NCBI RefSeq assembly: GCF_025698545.1
Contig: NC_068577.1
Location: 32,319,250 to 32,383,249, forward strand
Direction of reading: 5' to 3'
DNA from: Gossypium raimondii
Taxonomy: Eukaryota > Streptophyta > Magnoliopsida > Malvales > Malvaceae
DNA length: 64,000 nucleotides
Part shown: in pieces, positions 35,000 through 45,006 of the stretch
How the letters are laid out: every line of letters starts with the position of its first letter
Position numbering within the stretch: position 1 is the first letter of the stretch
Notes under the pieces: model-generated
The model's database searches: none
Told to the model about the DNA's origin: nothing
The model's input: only the letters and a program-made list of their open reading frames with translations
Translations under genes and position numbers: made by a program

Positions 35000-35720
35000 A
35001 GTAAACAATTTTAAATTATATAACTTACATAAATTATATAACTTACATAACTTATAAATATTTATATACATTTTAATATATATTTTTAAAATCTATATTT
35101 TTTCAAAATTTATCAATCATAGCATAACTTACATAACTCAAATTTATCAATCATATCATAACTTATATATAAACTTACATAATACATAACTTAAATAACA
35201 TACAATACATAAACTTATATATAAACTTGCATAACTTATATAAATTACATAACTTACATAAATTATATAACTTACATAACTTATAAATATTTATATACAT
35301 TTTTAATATATATTTTAAAATCTATATTTTTTCAAAATTTATCAATCATAGCATAACTTACATAACTCAAATTTATCAATCATATCATAACTTATATATA
35401 AACTTACATAATACATAACTTAAATAACATACAATACATAAACTTATATATAAACTTGCATAACTTATATAAATTACATAACTTACATAAATTATATAAC
35501 TTACATAAATTAAATAACTTACATAACTTACATAACTTAAATAACTTACATAACTTACATATCTTACATAACTTACATAAATTAAATAACTTACATAACT
35601 TACATAACTTACATAAATTACATAACTTACATAACTTACATAACTTACATAATACATAACCTTCCTTACTTACATTATTGTTTAATACATAACTTTGTAC
35701 ATAACTTACATTCCTAACTT
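35000..35720. repeat. ATAACTTAC minisatellite and 229-bp duplication in element C
   Basis: ATAACTTAC tandem copies with variants lie just upstream of the TNP2 ATG at 35789. A longer unit containing TTATAAATATTTATATAC is duplicated at 35052 and 35281 (229-bp spacing). Open frames on both strands read the repeat (YVSYVSY on one strand, HNLHNL on the other) and are not genes. Confidence 0.85.
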
Positions 35721-35788
35721 AAGTTATAACTGCCGTTTTGACTAACCCGTGCAAATTATTGTCAACGTCAGACTTCAAGAATTAAGAA

Positions 35789-38562
35789 ATGGACCGGTCT
35801 TGGATGAATTTGTCAAGGGTTAGCAACGATTATCGAAATGGGGTGCAGAGTTTTCTAAATTTTGCATTTCAATATGCAAGCCAAGAGAACATGATTCTTT
35901 GCCCATGTAAGAAGTGTGTCAACATAAACTGGCATTATCGTGAGGTTGTATACGAGCATCTAATTGTTGATGGGTTTGTTCGGGGTTATAACCAATGGCT
36001 TTTTCATGGAGAATGCCCGCATAGTACTTCCTCTTCAACGATAGATGTATCTTATCCTGGTCCTACTTACCATCAGTCTGATAGAGGGGATGACATTGAA
36101 GGTATGTTGTGGGATGCATTTAATATGCACAATCATGGTGTGCAATCGTTCCCAGGGGATTTTATGGCATCTGATGATTGTAATATTGGTGGAACTGCTT
36201 TTACCGAACCGGGAAGTAGTGTACCTCATGAAGAGCCAAATGGAGAAACGGCGAAGTTCTACGCTCTACTTAATGACATGAACGAAGAACTGTATGAGGG
36301 ACCAAAATTTTCAAAAATGTCCTTCTGTGTTCGTCTTTTTTAGTTAAAATGTTTGGGAGGGTGGACCGGAAACTCGTTGACAATGCTATTAGAGTTTTTG
36401 AGAGAAATGTTTTCGTTTGCAAAAATCCCTCAATCATGCAAAGATATGAAGAAAATGATCAAAGATTTAGGCATTGGGTATAACAAAATCCATAGTTGCC
36501 CAAATGACTGCATGTTGTATTGGGGAGATTGGAAAAACCAACAGTGCTGTCATGTATGCGGCCAATCCCGTTGGATAAATAGAAACACAGAAGATGGAGA
36601 CGACGATGAAAATGATGCATAGTCGAGGAAGAAGCCAGTTAAGATTTTACGGTATTTTCCGTTGATACCAAGGCTTCAAAAGCTTTTCATGTCATCGAAG
36701 ACAGCAGAGTCAATGACGTGGCACCATGATGGACGAACCGATGATGGATTACTAAGGCATCCGGCAGATTCTTTAGATTGGAAAGCATTTGACAATAAAT
36801 TTCCAAGCTTTGCAAGCGATCCTAGGAGTGTGAGGCTTGGGCTAGCATCTAATGGATTTAATCCTTTCAAGATCATGAGCACTGCCTACAGTACTTGGCC
36901 AGTAGTGCTTGTTCCTTACAATCTGCCTCCGTGGATTTCCATGAAGCAATCTTCCCTTATCTTATCTATGATTATCCCTGGAGAGAAAGGGCCCGGGAAT
37001 GATATCGACATTTATTTATAGCCACTTATTGAAGAGTTAAAACAATTATGGGCTGGTGCCGAGACATACAATGTGCTGAGAAAGGAGAACTTTAATTTAC
37101 GTGCACCTTTGATGTGGACCATTAATGACTTTCCCGCTTATGCCAATTTATCCGGTTGGAGTACTAAAGGTCGTTATGCATGTCCTTGTTGTGCTGCACA
37201 AACATGCTCGCAATGGTTGTACAATGGGAAGAAGTTCTCTTACATGGGGCATCGTCGGTGGTTACCGGAAAATCATAGATTTAGATTTCAGAGTTCTGTA
37301 TTTGACTGCACTGAAGAGTTCAGAGAAGCTCATTCCTAGACCAGTGGCTCTGAAATCTTGTTCATGTTGGAAGATATGAATTTCATTTATGGGAAGATGA
37401 ACCAACCACCAAACACGCAAAGAAACAGAATATCAAATGATGAAGCTGATGATAACTCCGACAAAGAGGACGATCCTAATGAGGCGGACTTGTGGAAAAA
37501 AAGAAGTATTTTTTTTGAGTTGCCTTATTGGGAGCATCACCTTTTACGACACAATCTTGATGTTATGCACATTGAGAAAAATGTCTGCGAGAACATTGTG
37601 GGTACAATTTTGAATGTCGACGGAAAATCAAAAGACAATCTTGAGAGTCGACTTGATTTAGTCCAGATGTGAATTCGGCCTGATCTTCATCCCAATACAC
37701 TTCCGAATGGGAAATATTGGTTGCCGCCTTCTATTTTCTCAATGTCGAAGACGGAGAAAGATCTGTTTTGTATGGTGCTGAAGGATATGAAGGTTCCAGA
37801 TGCGTATGCAGTAAATATATCTCGATGTGTTAGTGTTAAAGATCAAAGATTATATTCGCTAAAATCACATGACTATCACATCTTGATGCAAGATTTACTG
37901 CCAGTTGCTCTACGATGTTGTATGTCCAAGAAGGTGATGTCTTGTATCATTGAACTATCCAACATAATGAAAGCCATTTGTGGCAAAGTTTTGGATGTTC
38001 AAGAACTTCAGAAGGTACAGGATCGAGCAGCTTTGACTTTATGCAACATGGAAAAAATCTTCCCACCTTCCTTCTTCACCATTATGGTTCACTTGATAAT
38101 CCATCTCCCGCACAAAGCAATTCTTGGCGGACCCGTTTTCTATCGATGGATGTATCCCATAGAAAGGTGTTAATTAAAATTTTTAAAATTTTCCTTCATT
38201 CACCTCTATGCCTTTAGTTACAACTTTTGATAATGTTATATATTGTGTTTAGGTTCCTATCCAAATTAAAGTCTTACTGCCGCAACAAGCGATATCCGAA
38301 GGATCGATTCTTTGAAGGCTACTTGGCAGAGGAATGTATGACCTTCTGCTCAAGATATTTGGAAGATGTTGAAACAAGGTTGAATAGACCAAATAGGAAT
38401 GCTGGACTCACGGACTATAACTTAGCCGATACTTATTTGTTCCAAAGTTTTGGAGAACCAATCGGCAAAGTTGAAATTGCAGAATTAGATCATTTATCGT
38501 GGGTACAAGCACATCGATATGTTCTGTTTCACCACGAATCATTGGAACCTTTACGGAAGTAA
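35789..38562 (+). pseudogene. TNP2-type CACTA transposase of element C, stops throughout
   Basis: Starts MDRSWMNLSRVSNDYRNGVQ with CPCKKCVN (transposase-associated domain), then WTGNSLTMLLEFL, SCPNDCMLYWGD, CCHVCGQSRW and KKPVKILRYFPLIPRLQ, the TNP2 core with TWHHDGRTDDGLLRHPADS, DPRSVRLGLASNGFNP, MWTINDFPAYANLSGWSTKG and LDVMHIEKNVCENIVGT, and DUF4218 (LPVALRCC, CGKVLDVQEL, HLIIHLPHKAILGGPVFYRWMY). A GT-AG intron at 38167-38252 joins IER to FLSKLKSYCRN, and DUF4218 continues through AEECMTFCSRYLE. In-frame stops occur at 36341, 36620, 37019, 37337 and 37670. At the first four, element B has CAG where C has TAG. The transposase would cut at the CACTA ends, but this copy cannot be translated whole. 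Confidence 0.88.
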
Positions 38563-38639
38563 GTTATACAAATTTTATAAATATTTATCAAACTAAAAAT
38601 TGTTTATCTTCTAACAAAGTGAACATTTTTACAAACAAA

Positions 38640-39466
38640 TATTGAGATCTCGTTTGCGCTCCCGAAGAACACAACATCGAGATATCAATAAGTTGTTTAC
38701 AGAATCTTTTTATAAATGTTTAAGCCAAATGGTATGCAGTTGGAGCTTCCGCTTACATCTAAAAATAATGCTTTCTCATAACATTTTTAATTACTCAGTT
38801 TACTTTCTATTCAATAGGTTTGGAGTGGGAAGAACGTAAACGACGAAGTTAAATGGCTCTCCCAAGGTCCAAATCGAGTGGTTAAAAGATATAGTGCGTT
38901 CCTCATCAACGGATTCAGATTTCATACAAAATATCGCGAGAGGTTGAGGAGAACGCAAAATTGTGGAATAGTTGTTAGTTCTGCAATTACAAGTTATGCT
39001 AATGCTAGGGACAATAATCCTGTCGAGGGAAATGTGGAATATTTCGGACATCTTACTGACATAATTGAGTTGGATTACTACGGCAAATGGAAAGTTGTCT
39101 TATTTCGAGGTGATTGGGCGATGTTAATACACTCGTGGAATTAAGCAAGATCAATTTGGTTTTACAATGGTGAACTTTGACCGATTGATTCACACAGGAC
39201 AACAACTGATAGATGAGCCGTATGTATTCTCATCTCAAGTCAAACAAGTTTTTTACTCAAAAGCTCCAACTGATGAGGGTTGGTACGTTGTACTCCGTAA
39301 CATCCCTAGAGACTTATTTGACATGGGCAGTGGAAGTAGAGATAACATCGACGACAGATCAGAAACTTTGCCCTTTCCAGAACAAAACTTAAACGATAAT
39401 ATCCCTAGTACTAGTGCACAATTTCAATGGGTTCGTCAGGATACGGATAAAGATATTTACGAATAA
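38640..39466 (+). pseudogene. DUF4216 / C-terminal part of the element C transposase
   Basis: Following the DUF4218 exon, the plus strand encodes SLRSRR-type residues, a probable intron near 38731-38820, then WSGKNVNDEVKWLSQGPNRV, VVKRYSAFLINGFRFHTKYR, RTQNCGIVVSS, NPVEGNVEYFGHLTDIIELD and YYGKWKVVLFRGDW, the DUF4216 pattern that ends many plant TNP2 proteins. It continues after a frame break near 39142 into VNFDRLIHTGQQLIDEPYVF, YVVLRNIPRDLFDMGSGSRD and a terminal FQWVRQDTDKDIYE with a stop at 39464-39466. Confidence 0.75.
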
Positions 39467-39616
39467 TGATGTAGTAAGATTTTACGATTGTTTAATTATA
39501 TGTAATATGATAATTTAAATCTTGGTATTATTATTTATTTCAACTACTTTATGTGTGCTGTTATTGTTGTAATTAGTTATTAAGTTTACTTACATTTTAT
39601 GTGTATTGCAGATAAA

Positions 39617-41381
39617 ATGCCTAGAAGAAAAATTCTAAGGGAAAGCATTGTTCAAAATGATCCAAACTCGACAGAAACAAATAATACTGAACAACAGACA
39701 GCAATTGGATCTTCGAATGTTCCGATTACACCTGAGGATCCTATGGAAGTTCAAAGTAATTTTACATTTAATTTACATGCGTGTTGACTTATAATTGATT
39801 TGTTTTTCAAATTCTTATATTATAATATACCATTTGTAGCTGAAAATGGTGGGACGCGCAGAGGTCGAGGACGTACGCTTCTTAGAGAGTTATACGAGTT
39901 AGATCCAGTCGAGCGTGTCAAGGTATGCAGAAATAGTTTTGGTCAGCCTGTTGGATCAGAAGCTCGACTTTTAGCAGGATACATGGGCATTTTAGCACGA
40001 AATGCGAATATGTTGCCTATCAACTACGAGTCATGGCGTCAAATGCCCGATAGCAACAAAAACCAAGCCCTCGATAATATTAAGGTAACAAAATGTTAAT
40101 GTCATCTGTAATGCTTGGGAAATAGTTTCATTTATATTTACTTTATAACTTGTGTTTATTGTAGGCGAGGTTTGCTTTAGAGGTCTCGGATGCTTATGTA
40201 AAAAAGGCATTGGGAAAAAGATGGAGAGACAATAAAAGTACTTTGAAGAAAAATTATTATAAGACAAAAACAACCCTCGATGAGAAATTGCAAAATGTCC
40301 CGCCGGGTATGTTGAGGTATCGATGGGAAGATGCGGTTAGATTTTGGCATTCGAAGAAAGGCGAGGTACGACGTACTTCCAAACTATTGTAATTATTTTG
40401 GTTTATAGTATTTACTATTTACGTACTAAAAATTTTATAATGTAAGATTGTGAACGAGTTGGAAAAAGTAGCCGGCAGCAACAAAAATTCACTCACATAG
40501 CCGGGTCGAGAAGTTTTGCATGTGTAGCTGAAGCAAAGGTATTTTTAATTTTTTAATATTCTCAAATATGTATAACTTTCTATTAAATAATATTTTACTA
40601 CTATATTGTAGGAACGGTCGTCCGGTCAAAAAGTTGGACGCCTTCAACTTTTTGAAATTACACATAAGAAGAAAGATGGATCTGCTATGACTCCTGAAGC
40701 TGGTGAAATTATGGTACGTTTACTTAATACAATTTGACTTGTTTTAGTTATTTATAGTGTTTATTTTCTAATGGTTTAATTTATTGCTTGTAATGCGACT
40801 ATTGTTATATTGCATTTCTTTTTTTTTTAATATATATTGCGTTCCTGACTATGTGATTTATTTATTAGGAAAAACTAAAGGATAAAAAGACGGAGTACGA
40901 AGCGATTGCTTCTAGTGATAGTTCTGTTCATCTTGAAGACATTGATAACCGGATTATTACTGAAGTTTTGGGTCCTGAAAGGTATGGTCGGGTTCGATTT
41001 CAAGGATCTTTTATCAGCCCAACCCAATATTTTGGATCCAGTTTACACCAATACATGGCTTCAGGGAGTCAATCTCAAGCTGAAGTTCAAAGGTTAAAAG
41101 ACCTGATGGCTCAGATGCAAGCGACCACATTTGAGGTTCAAAGGAAATATGAAGAACTTTAGCAACAACTTAAAACAGAGGCAGCAGCGAGGGAAGCAGA
41201 GGCTGCAACGAGAGAAGCAGCGAGAGAAGTAGAGGTTCAAAAGAAATATGAACAACTACAGCTACGACTTCAAGCAGATGCGGCATCGAGAGAAGCAGAG
41301 CAGAGCAAAAAGTACGACGAACTTCAACAGTAGCTTCAGATTATGATGAAGATGTTTCATGATGCAACTTCCCAATCATAG
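39617..41381 (+). pseudogene. TNP1-like (Transposase_24 family) gene of element C
   Basis: From the ATG at 39617 the exons encode MPRRKILRESIVQNDPNSTE, ENGGTRRGRGRTLLRELYEL, VGSEARLLAGYMGILARNAN and NKNQALDNIK, then ARFALEVSDAYVKKALGKRW, YYKTKTTLDEKLQNVPPGML, RWEDAVRFWHSKKGE, a VGRLQLFEITHKKKDGS segment, and a long glutamate/glutamine-rich coiled coil (AQMQATTFEVQRKYEEL onwards) with repeats of KYEELQ..REAEAA type. This is the plant Transposase_24 layout. Stops at 41160-41162 and 41331-41333 interrupt the tail; at the first, element B has CAG. The ATG follows an acceptor-like TATTGCAG at 39604-39611, so it may be an alternative transcript of the TNP2 locus, as for tnpA/tnpD in En/Spm. Confidence 0.8.
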
Positions 41382-41599
41382 TGTATATTGCATAAATATA
41401 TTTATCATTTTAACTTTTAACGTTTTTGTAAAGAAAAGTATGAATTCACTTTTAGTTATTGATATTAATATTATTTTAGTCATTTAATTTGAAATATTAT
41501 ATAAATTTATTGTTTTTGGTTGGTTTAGACCTGGTTGCTTTTGATTTGTTGTTGCAGGAGGGCTGAAAAAAAACAAAAAATTTTATTTTAAAAAAATCC

Positions 41600-41939
41600 C
41601 AAAATTAGTGGCGTTTTTTAAAAAAGCGCTTCTAAAAGTCATATAATATAGTGGCGTTTGTAAAATAAGCGCCGCGAAAGAACACTACTTTTAGCGGCGT
41701 TTGTAGATGAAGCGCAGCTAAAGAACATTACTTTTAGCGGCGTTTTTTACCAAGCGTCGCTATAGAACATTACTTTGGCGTTTTTTTCTAAACGCTGCTA
41801 AAGATCATGTTTCTTTAGCGGCGTTTTCTCCCAAGCGCCGCTAAAGAACATGATCATTAGCGGCGTTTTTTTCCTAAGCGCCGCTAAAGAACATGATTAT
41901 TAGCGGCGTTTTTTCCTAAGTGACGCTAAAGAACATGAC
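41600..41939. repeat. 3' subterminal hairpin array of element C, cut by the solo LTR
   Basis: Units of CTTTAGCGGCGTTTTTTCC-AAGCGCCGCTAAAGAACATG. The array resumes at 44764-44927 on the other side of the solo LTR. Confidence 0.85.
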
Positions 41940-44758
41940 TGTAATGGCCCAAATTTAAGATTATCGGAACAGTGGTTTCGGGACCACAAATCCGATGAGG
42001 AAAATTTTATTTTTCTTATATTTTTATGGTCTACAATTTCACAAAATGATTTCATGAAAATTTCGTTCGAAAATTTTGACGTTTGGGCACTCAATTTAGT
42101 CAAAAGGACTAAATTGTAAAAAGTGCAAAAGTTGAGTTCTACATGTTAGAGGTGCCCAATTGTTATGAAACTTTAAATTGGAGGTCCTTATGTGGTAATT
42201 AGACCATTGGTAACTTGGTAGACAAAAATGGACATGAGATAAGTGAAATAGAAAATTTTTAAATTAGGGGCAATTTGGTAATCTAGTAATAAAAGAATTA
42301 AAAAGGGAAAAAGATGGCAAAAATCATCATCTTCTTCATTAGGACGAAATCAGCAAAGGGGGAAGCCATAGTTAGGGTTTTCAAGCTTCCAAGCTCCATA
42401 GTAAGTGATCCCAAGCCCCGTTTTTAATGTTCTTTACGTTTTTGAGATCCCGGTAGCTTAATTTAGCTTATTCTAGCAATAATTTAACCTAGGTTTTTTA
42501 TTTGGAAAAATACCCATAGGTGAAAAGTGTTTATTTTGATGTTTTATGATAGAATATTAAGCTAGAAATTATGTTAAACAACTTTTGCTAGCCGATTTTA
42601 AGCGAAAACGAGTAAAACGACATAATCGGTAAAAATACCTAATGTTCATAAGTACATGTTAGAGTGGGAATTTGATGTTTCCATAGAAGGGAAAAATGTT
42701 CAGCATGCCATAAACCATAAGAATAAGGGATGAATTTTAATTTCTGAGCCTTGGGGAAAAAATGTAATTATGTAAAAGTTTAGGGGCAAAATTGTAATTT
42801 TGAAAAAGTTAGAGTCGAGGGCTGTTTTGATGAATGTGAGTATTAAATAAGTTAAATTTGCTATTTTAGATCAAGAAGAACGAAACTCGAGGTTAGACAA
42901 AGGGAAGAATAAAGTTGAAGACTAAGTTGGTGAATTGGACTATATTTGATACCGAGGTAAGTTTACAGTAAATAAATGCAATATTTCAATAATTATTATT
43001 AATGCTGCTATTTTCCAGCAACTATGAATTTATTTCATGAATTTATTTGATGATTATCCAAGCATGAAATGATAGAGAATTAAAATTAAATAGTCCCGTT
43101 GATACATAAGGATGGTACTGGATACGAATGTCATGACATTTGGGTAAAGAGATCCCATGTAAGACCATGTCTGGGACATGGCATTGGCATCCTTGAGATC
43201 ATGAGAGGTCCCATGTAAGACCATGTCTGGGACATGGCGTTGGCACCGAGATGAGAGGTCCCATGTAAGACCATGTCTGGGACATGGCGTTGGCACCGAG
43301 ATGAGAGGTCTCATGTAAGACCATGTCTGGGACATGGCGTTGGCACCGAGATGAGAGGTCCCCCGTAAGACCATGTCTGGGACATGGCATGGGCACCGAT
43401 ATGAGAACATCCCATGTAAGACCATGTCTGAGACATGGCTTTGGCATGTTATGATCAGAAGATACCCGAGTATCCTTATTATTCCAATGTGGTTCAACGG
43501 GCTAGTAAACGAATCAAGTACATGAAAGTTCAGTTAAAAGCATAAATGGCAAGCTCAGGTAAGTTATAAGAGTTAAGAACTTATTATACTATCTATTGAT
43601 GTTCAACGATGCAGTAAGAGATGAGTAAGTTATGCACACAAGTATTCTAAGTAAATAAGCAAGAGAACCAGAATGAGATTAACTAAAGAGTAAACTAGAG
43701 ATATAGTCACTTGAGTTTAATTATTTGTGTTTAATGTTGTTATTTATTTGCTAGTAAACTTACTAAGCTTTATGCTTACTTCTTTTATTTCTCTTTCTCT
43801 TATAGTATTGCAAAACTACTTCAAGGATCCTAAAGAAGTCGGAGATCGTCCACACTATCAACCACAACTGCTCGGTATTTTATGTCAAAACACGTTTGAG
43901 TTATGGCATGTATAGGGATTTAGTTATTTTGTATGTTTATAATGATGATTTTGCTAATGAATGATGTGTAAGCAGTTGATGATGTATGGTCATTAAAATG
44001 GTTAAATATGAAGGTGTTTGTTGTTATGAAAGATTAGGTGATAAATTATGCATGGAAATTATGAAAGGATAAAATTTTGCAAAGAAACAGAATTCAGGCA
44101 GCACAGTGATGTGAATTTGAAAAATCACCTAGGATGGTATAAAATGAATTAGAGGGTTAATGATATATGGAATTAAAGCTTGTTGAGTCTATTTTCATGG
44201 AAAAATAACGGTGTAGCAAAATGAATTTTATATTTTTAGATATGTGTATTTTAGTGAGAAAGGGTCAGATCTGTTTTTCGACTCCCCTGTTCTGAGTTTA
44301 GAAAACCATTAAAAATTGCACAAAAATGGTTATTAGTTCTAGTTTATATGTCTAGATTTCTTATTGAGTCTATTTTCTGTAGAAACAAGTAAGAACTTTA
44401 TATGAAAATCCTACAGTGAGAAAAAATTATTTTTAGTGGCAAGAGGTCAGAACAGTCAGGTGGTGAAACAGGGGAGACTTTAACTAATAAACTGTACTAA
44501 TTGGCTAAACCAAAAATTCTAAAAAAATTATGGTAAGTATAAATATGAGTCTAGTTTCAGGGAAAATTTACGGAATTGAATTTCGAGTTCCGTATCTTGA
44601 GTTATATTTAATTTTGTAACTGCTGCGCGATTGGACAAATTTGCTGTAAATAGTGAAATAAATTTTCAAACTAAGTTTTTATGCTCCGAATTAGTAAGAT
44701 AAGCTAAGTAATGCCTCGTGCTCGATTCCGGCAACGGTCTCGGGTAAGGGGTGTTACA
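41940..44758 (+). mobile_element. Solo LTR of a Ty3/gypsy-type element
   Basis: The LTR starts TGTAATGGCCC at 41940 and ends GGGGTGTTACA at 44758 (2819 bp). It is flanked by a perfect 5-bp duplication ATGAC (41935-41939 and 44759-44763). No gag, pol, primer-binding site or second LTR is present, so it is a solo LTR left by recombination between two LTRs. It contains a 50-bp tandem array at 43150-43448. The orientation is given by the TGTAA start and GGTGTTACA end, in the sense usual for this family. Confidence 0.92.
43150..43448. repeat. 50-bp tandem repeat with an internal palindrome, six copies
   Basis: The unit ATGAGAGGTCCC-ATGTAAGACCATGTCTGGGACATGGCGTTGGCACCGAG repeats every 50 bp starting at 43201, 43251, 43301, 43351 and 43401, with one diverged copy before. 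CCATGTC-TGG-GACATGG within each unit is a perfect inverted repeat. Open frames over it are repeat artefacts. Confidence 0.93.
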
Positions 44759-44763
44759 ATGAC

Positions 44764-44927
44764 CTTTAGCGGCGTTTTTTTATGTAAGCGCCGCAAAAGT
44801 TAGCGACGTTATCCTTAGCGGCGTTTTTTGTGGCGCTTCCTCAAGCGCCGCAAATGCATTTAGTGGCGTTAAAAAGCGTCGCTAAAGGCATAAAAAAACG
44901 CCGCTAAAAACCTATTCTGGTGTAGTG
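44764..44927. repeat. Terminal part of the element C 3' array and right end
   Basis: Continues the GCGGCG/CGCCGC hairpin units interrupted by the solo LTR and ends in TTCTGGTGTAGTG. Confidence 0.85.
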
Positions 44928-44930
44928 AAA

Positions 44931-45003
44931 TACTTTTAGCGGCGCTAAAAAGCGCCACTAAAGGCCTAAAAAAGCGCCGCTAAAAGCCTGTTTTGGTGTA
45001 GTG
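44931..45003. repeat. Right terminus of element A
   Basis: The 73 bp contain three GCGCC(G/A)CTAAA units and the terminal inverted repeat that matches the left end at 14589. Confidence 0.88.
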
Positions 45004-45006
45004 TTT

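Larger units (their letters stand above)
20240..44927. mobile_element. CACTA transposon C (inserted in A; hosts B and a solo LTR)
   Basis: The left end CACTACACCAAAAGAGGCC at 20240 pairs with the inverted right end TTCTGGTGTAGTG at 44927. The flanks are AAA (20237-20239) and AAA (44928-44930). After subtracting element B and the solo LTR, C is about 11.5 kb. It has long subterminal arrays at both ends, a telomere-like tract, a probable 5' leader region (22740-24255), an ATAACTTAC minisatellite and, on the plus strand, TNP2-type then Transposase_24-type genes. This is the plan of an autonomous En/Spm-type element, but the genes carry several stop codons. Confidence 0.87.
14589..45003. mobile_element. 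CACTA (En/Spm) transposon A, split by later insertions
   Basis: The left end CACTACACCAAAACAGGC at 14589 is matched exactly by the inverted right end finishing GTGTAGTG at 45003. The shared terminal inverted repeat continues through CTTTTAGCGGCG. The flanks are TTT (14586-14588) and TTT (45004-45006), the 3-bp target duplication expected of CACTA elements. Element C with its duplication (20240-44930) is inserted near the right end, so A itself is about 5.7 kb. A has no recognisable transposase; instead it carries pieces of two host genes between 17246 and 19516. It is therefore a non-autonomous Pack-type element that would need a transposase in trans. Confidence 0.88.

Noticed and set aside
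35385..35659. Open frames on both strands with YVSYVSY or HNLHNL repeats
   Set aside because: Both read the ATAACTTAC minisatellite; there is no non-repeat sequence to support a protein.
43150..43448. Regular palindromic repeats as a CRISPR array
   Set aside because: This is plant nuclear DNA, the units are contiguous with no unique spacers, and no cas genes are present.
43054..43497. 147-residue repetitive open frame
   Set aside because: It translates the 50-bp tandem repeat of the solo LTR; the periodicity comes from the DNA repeat.
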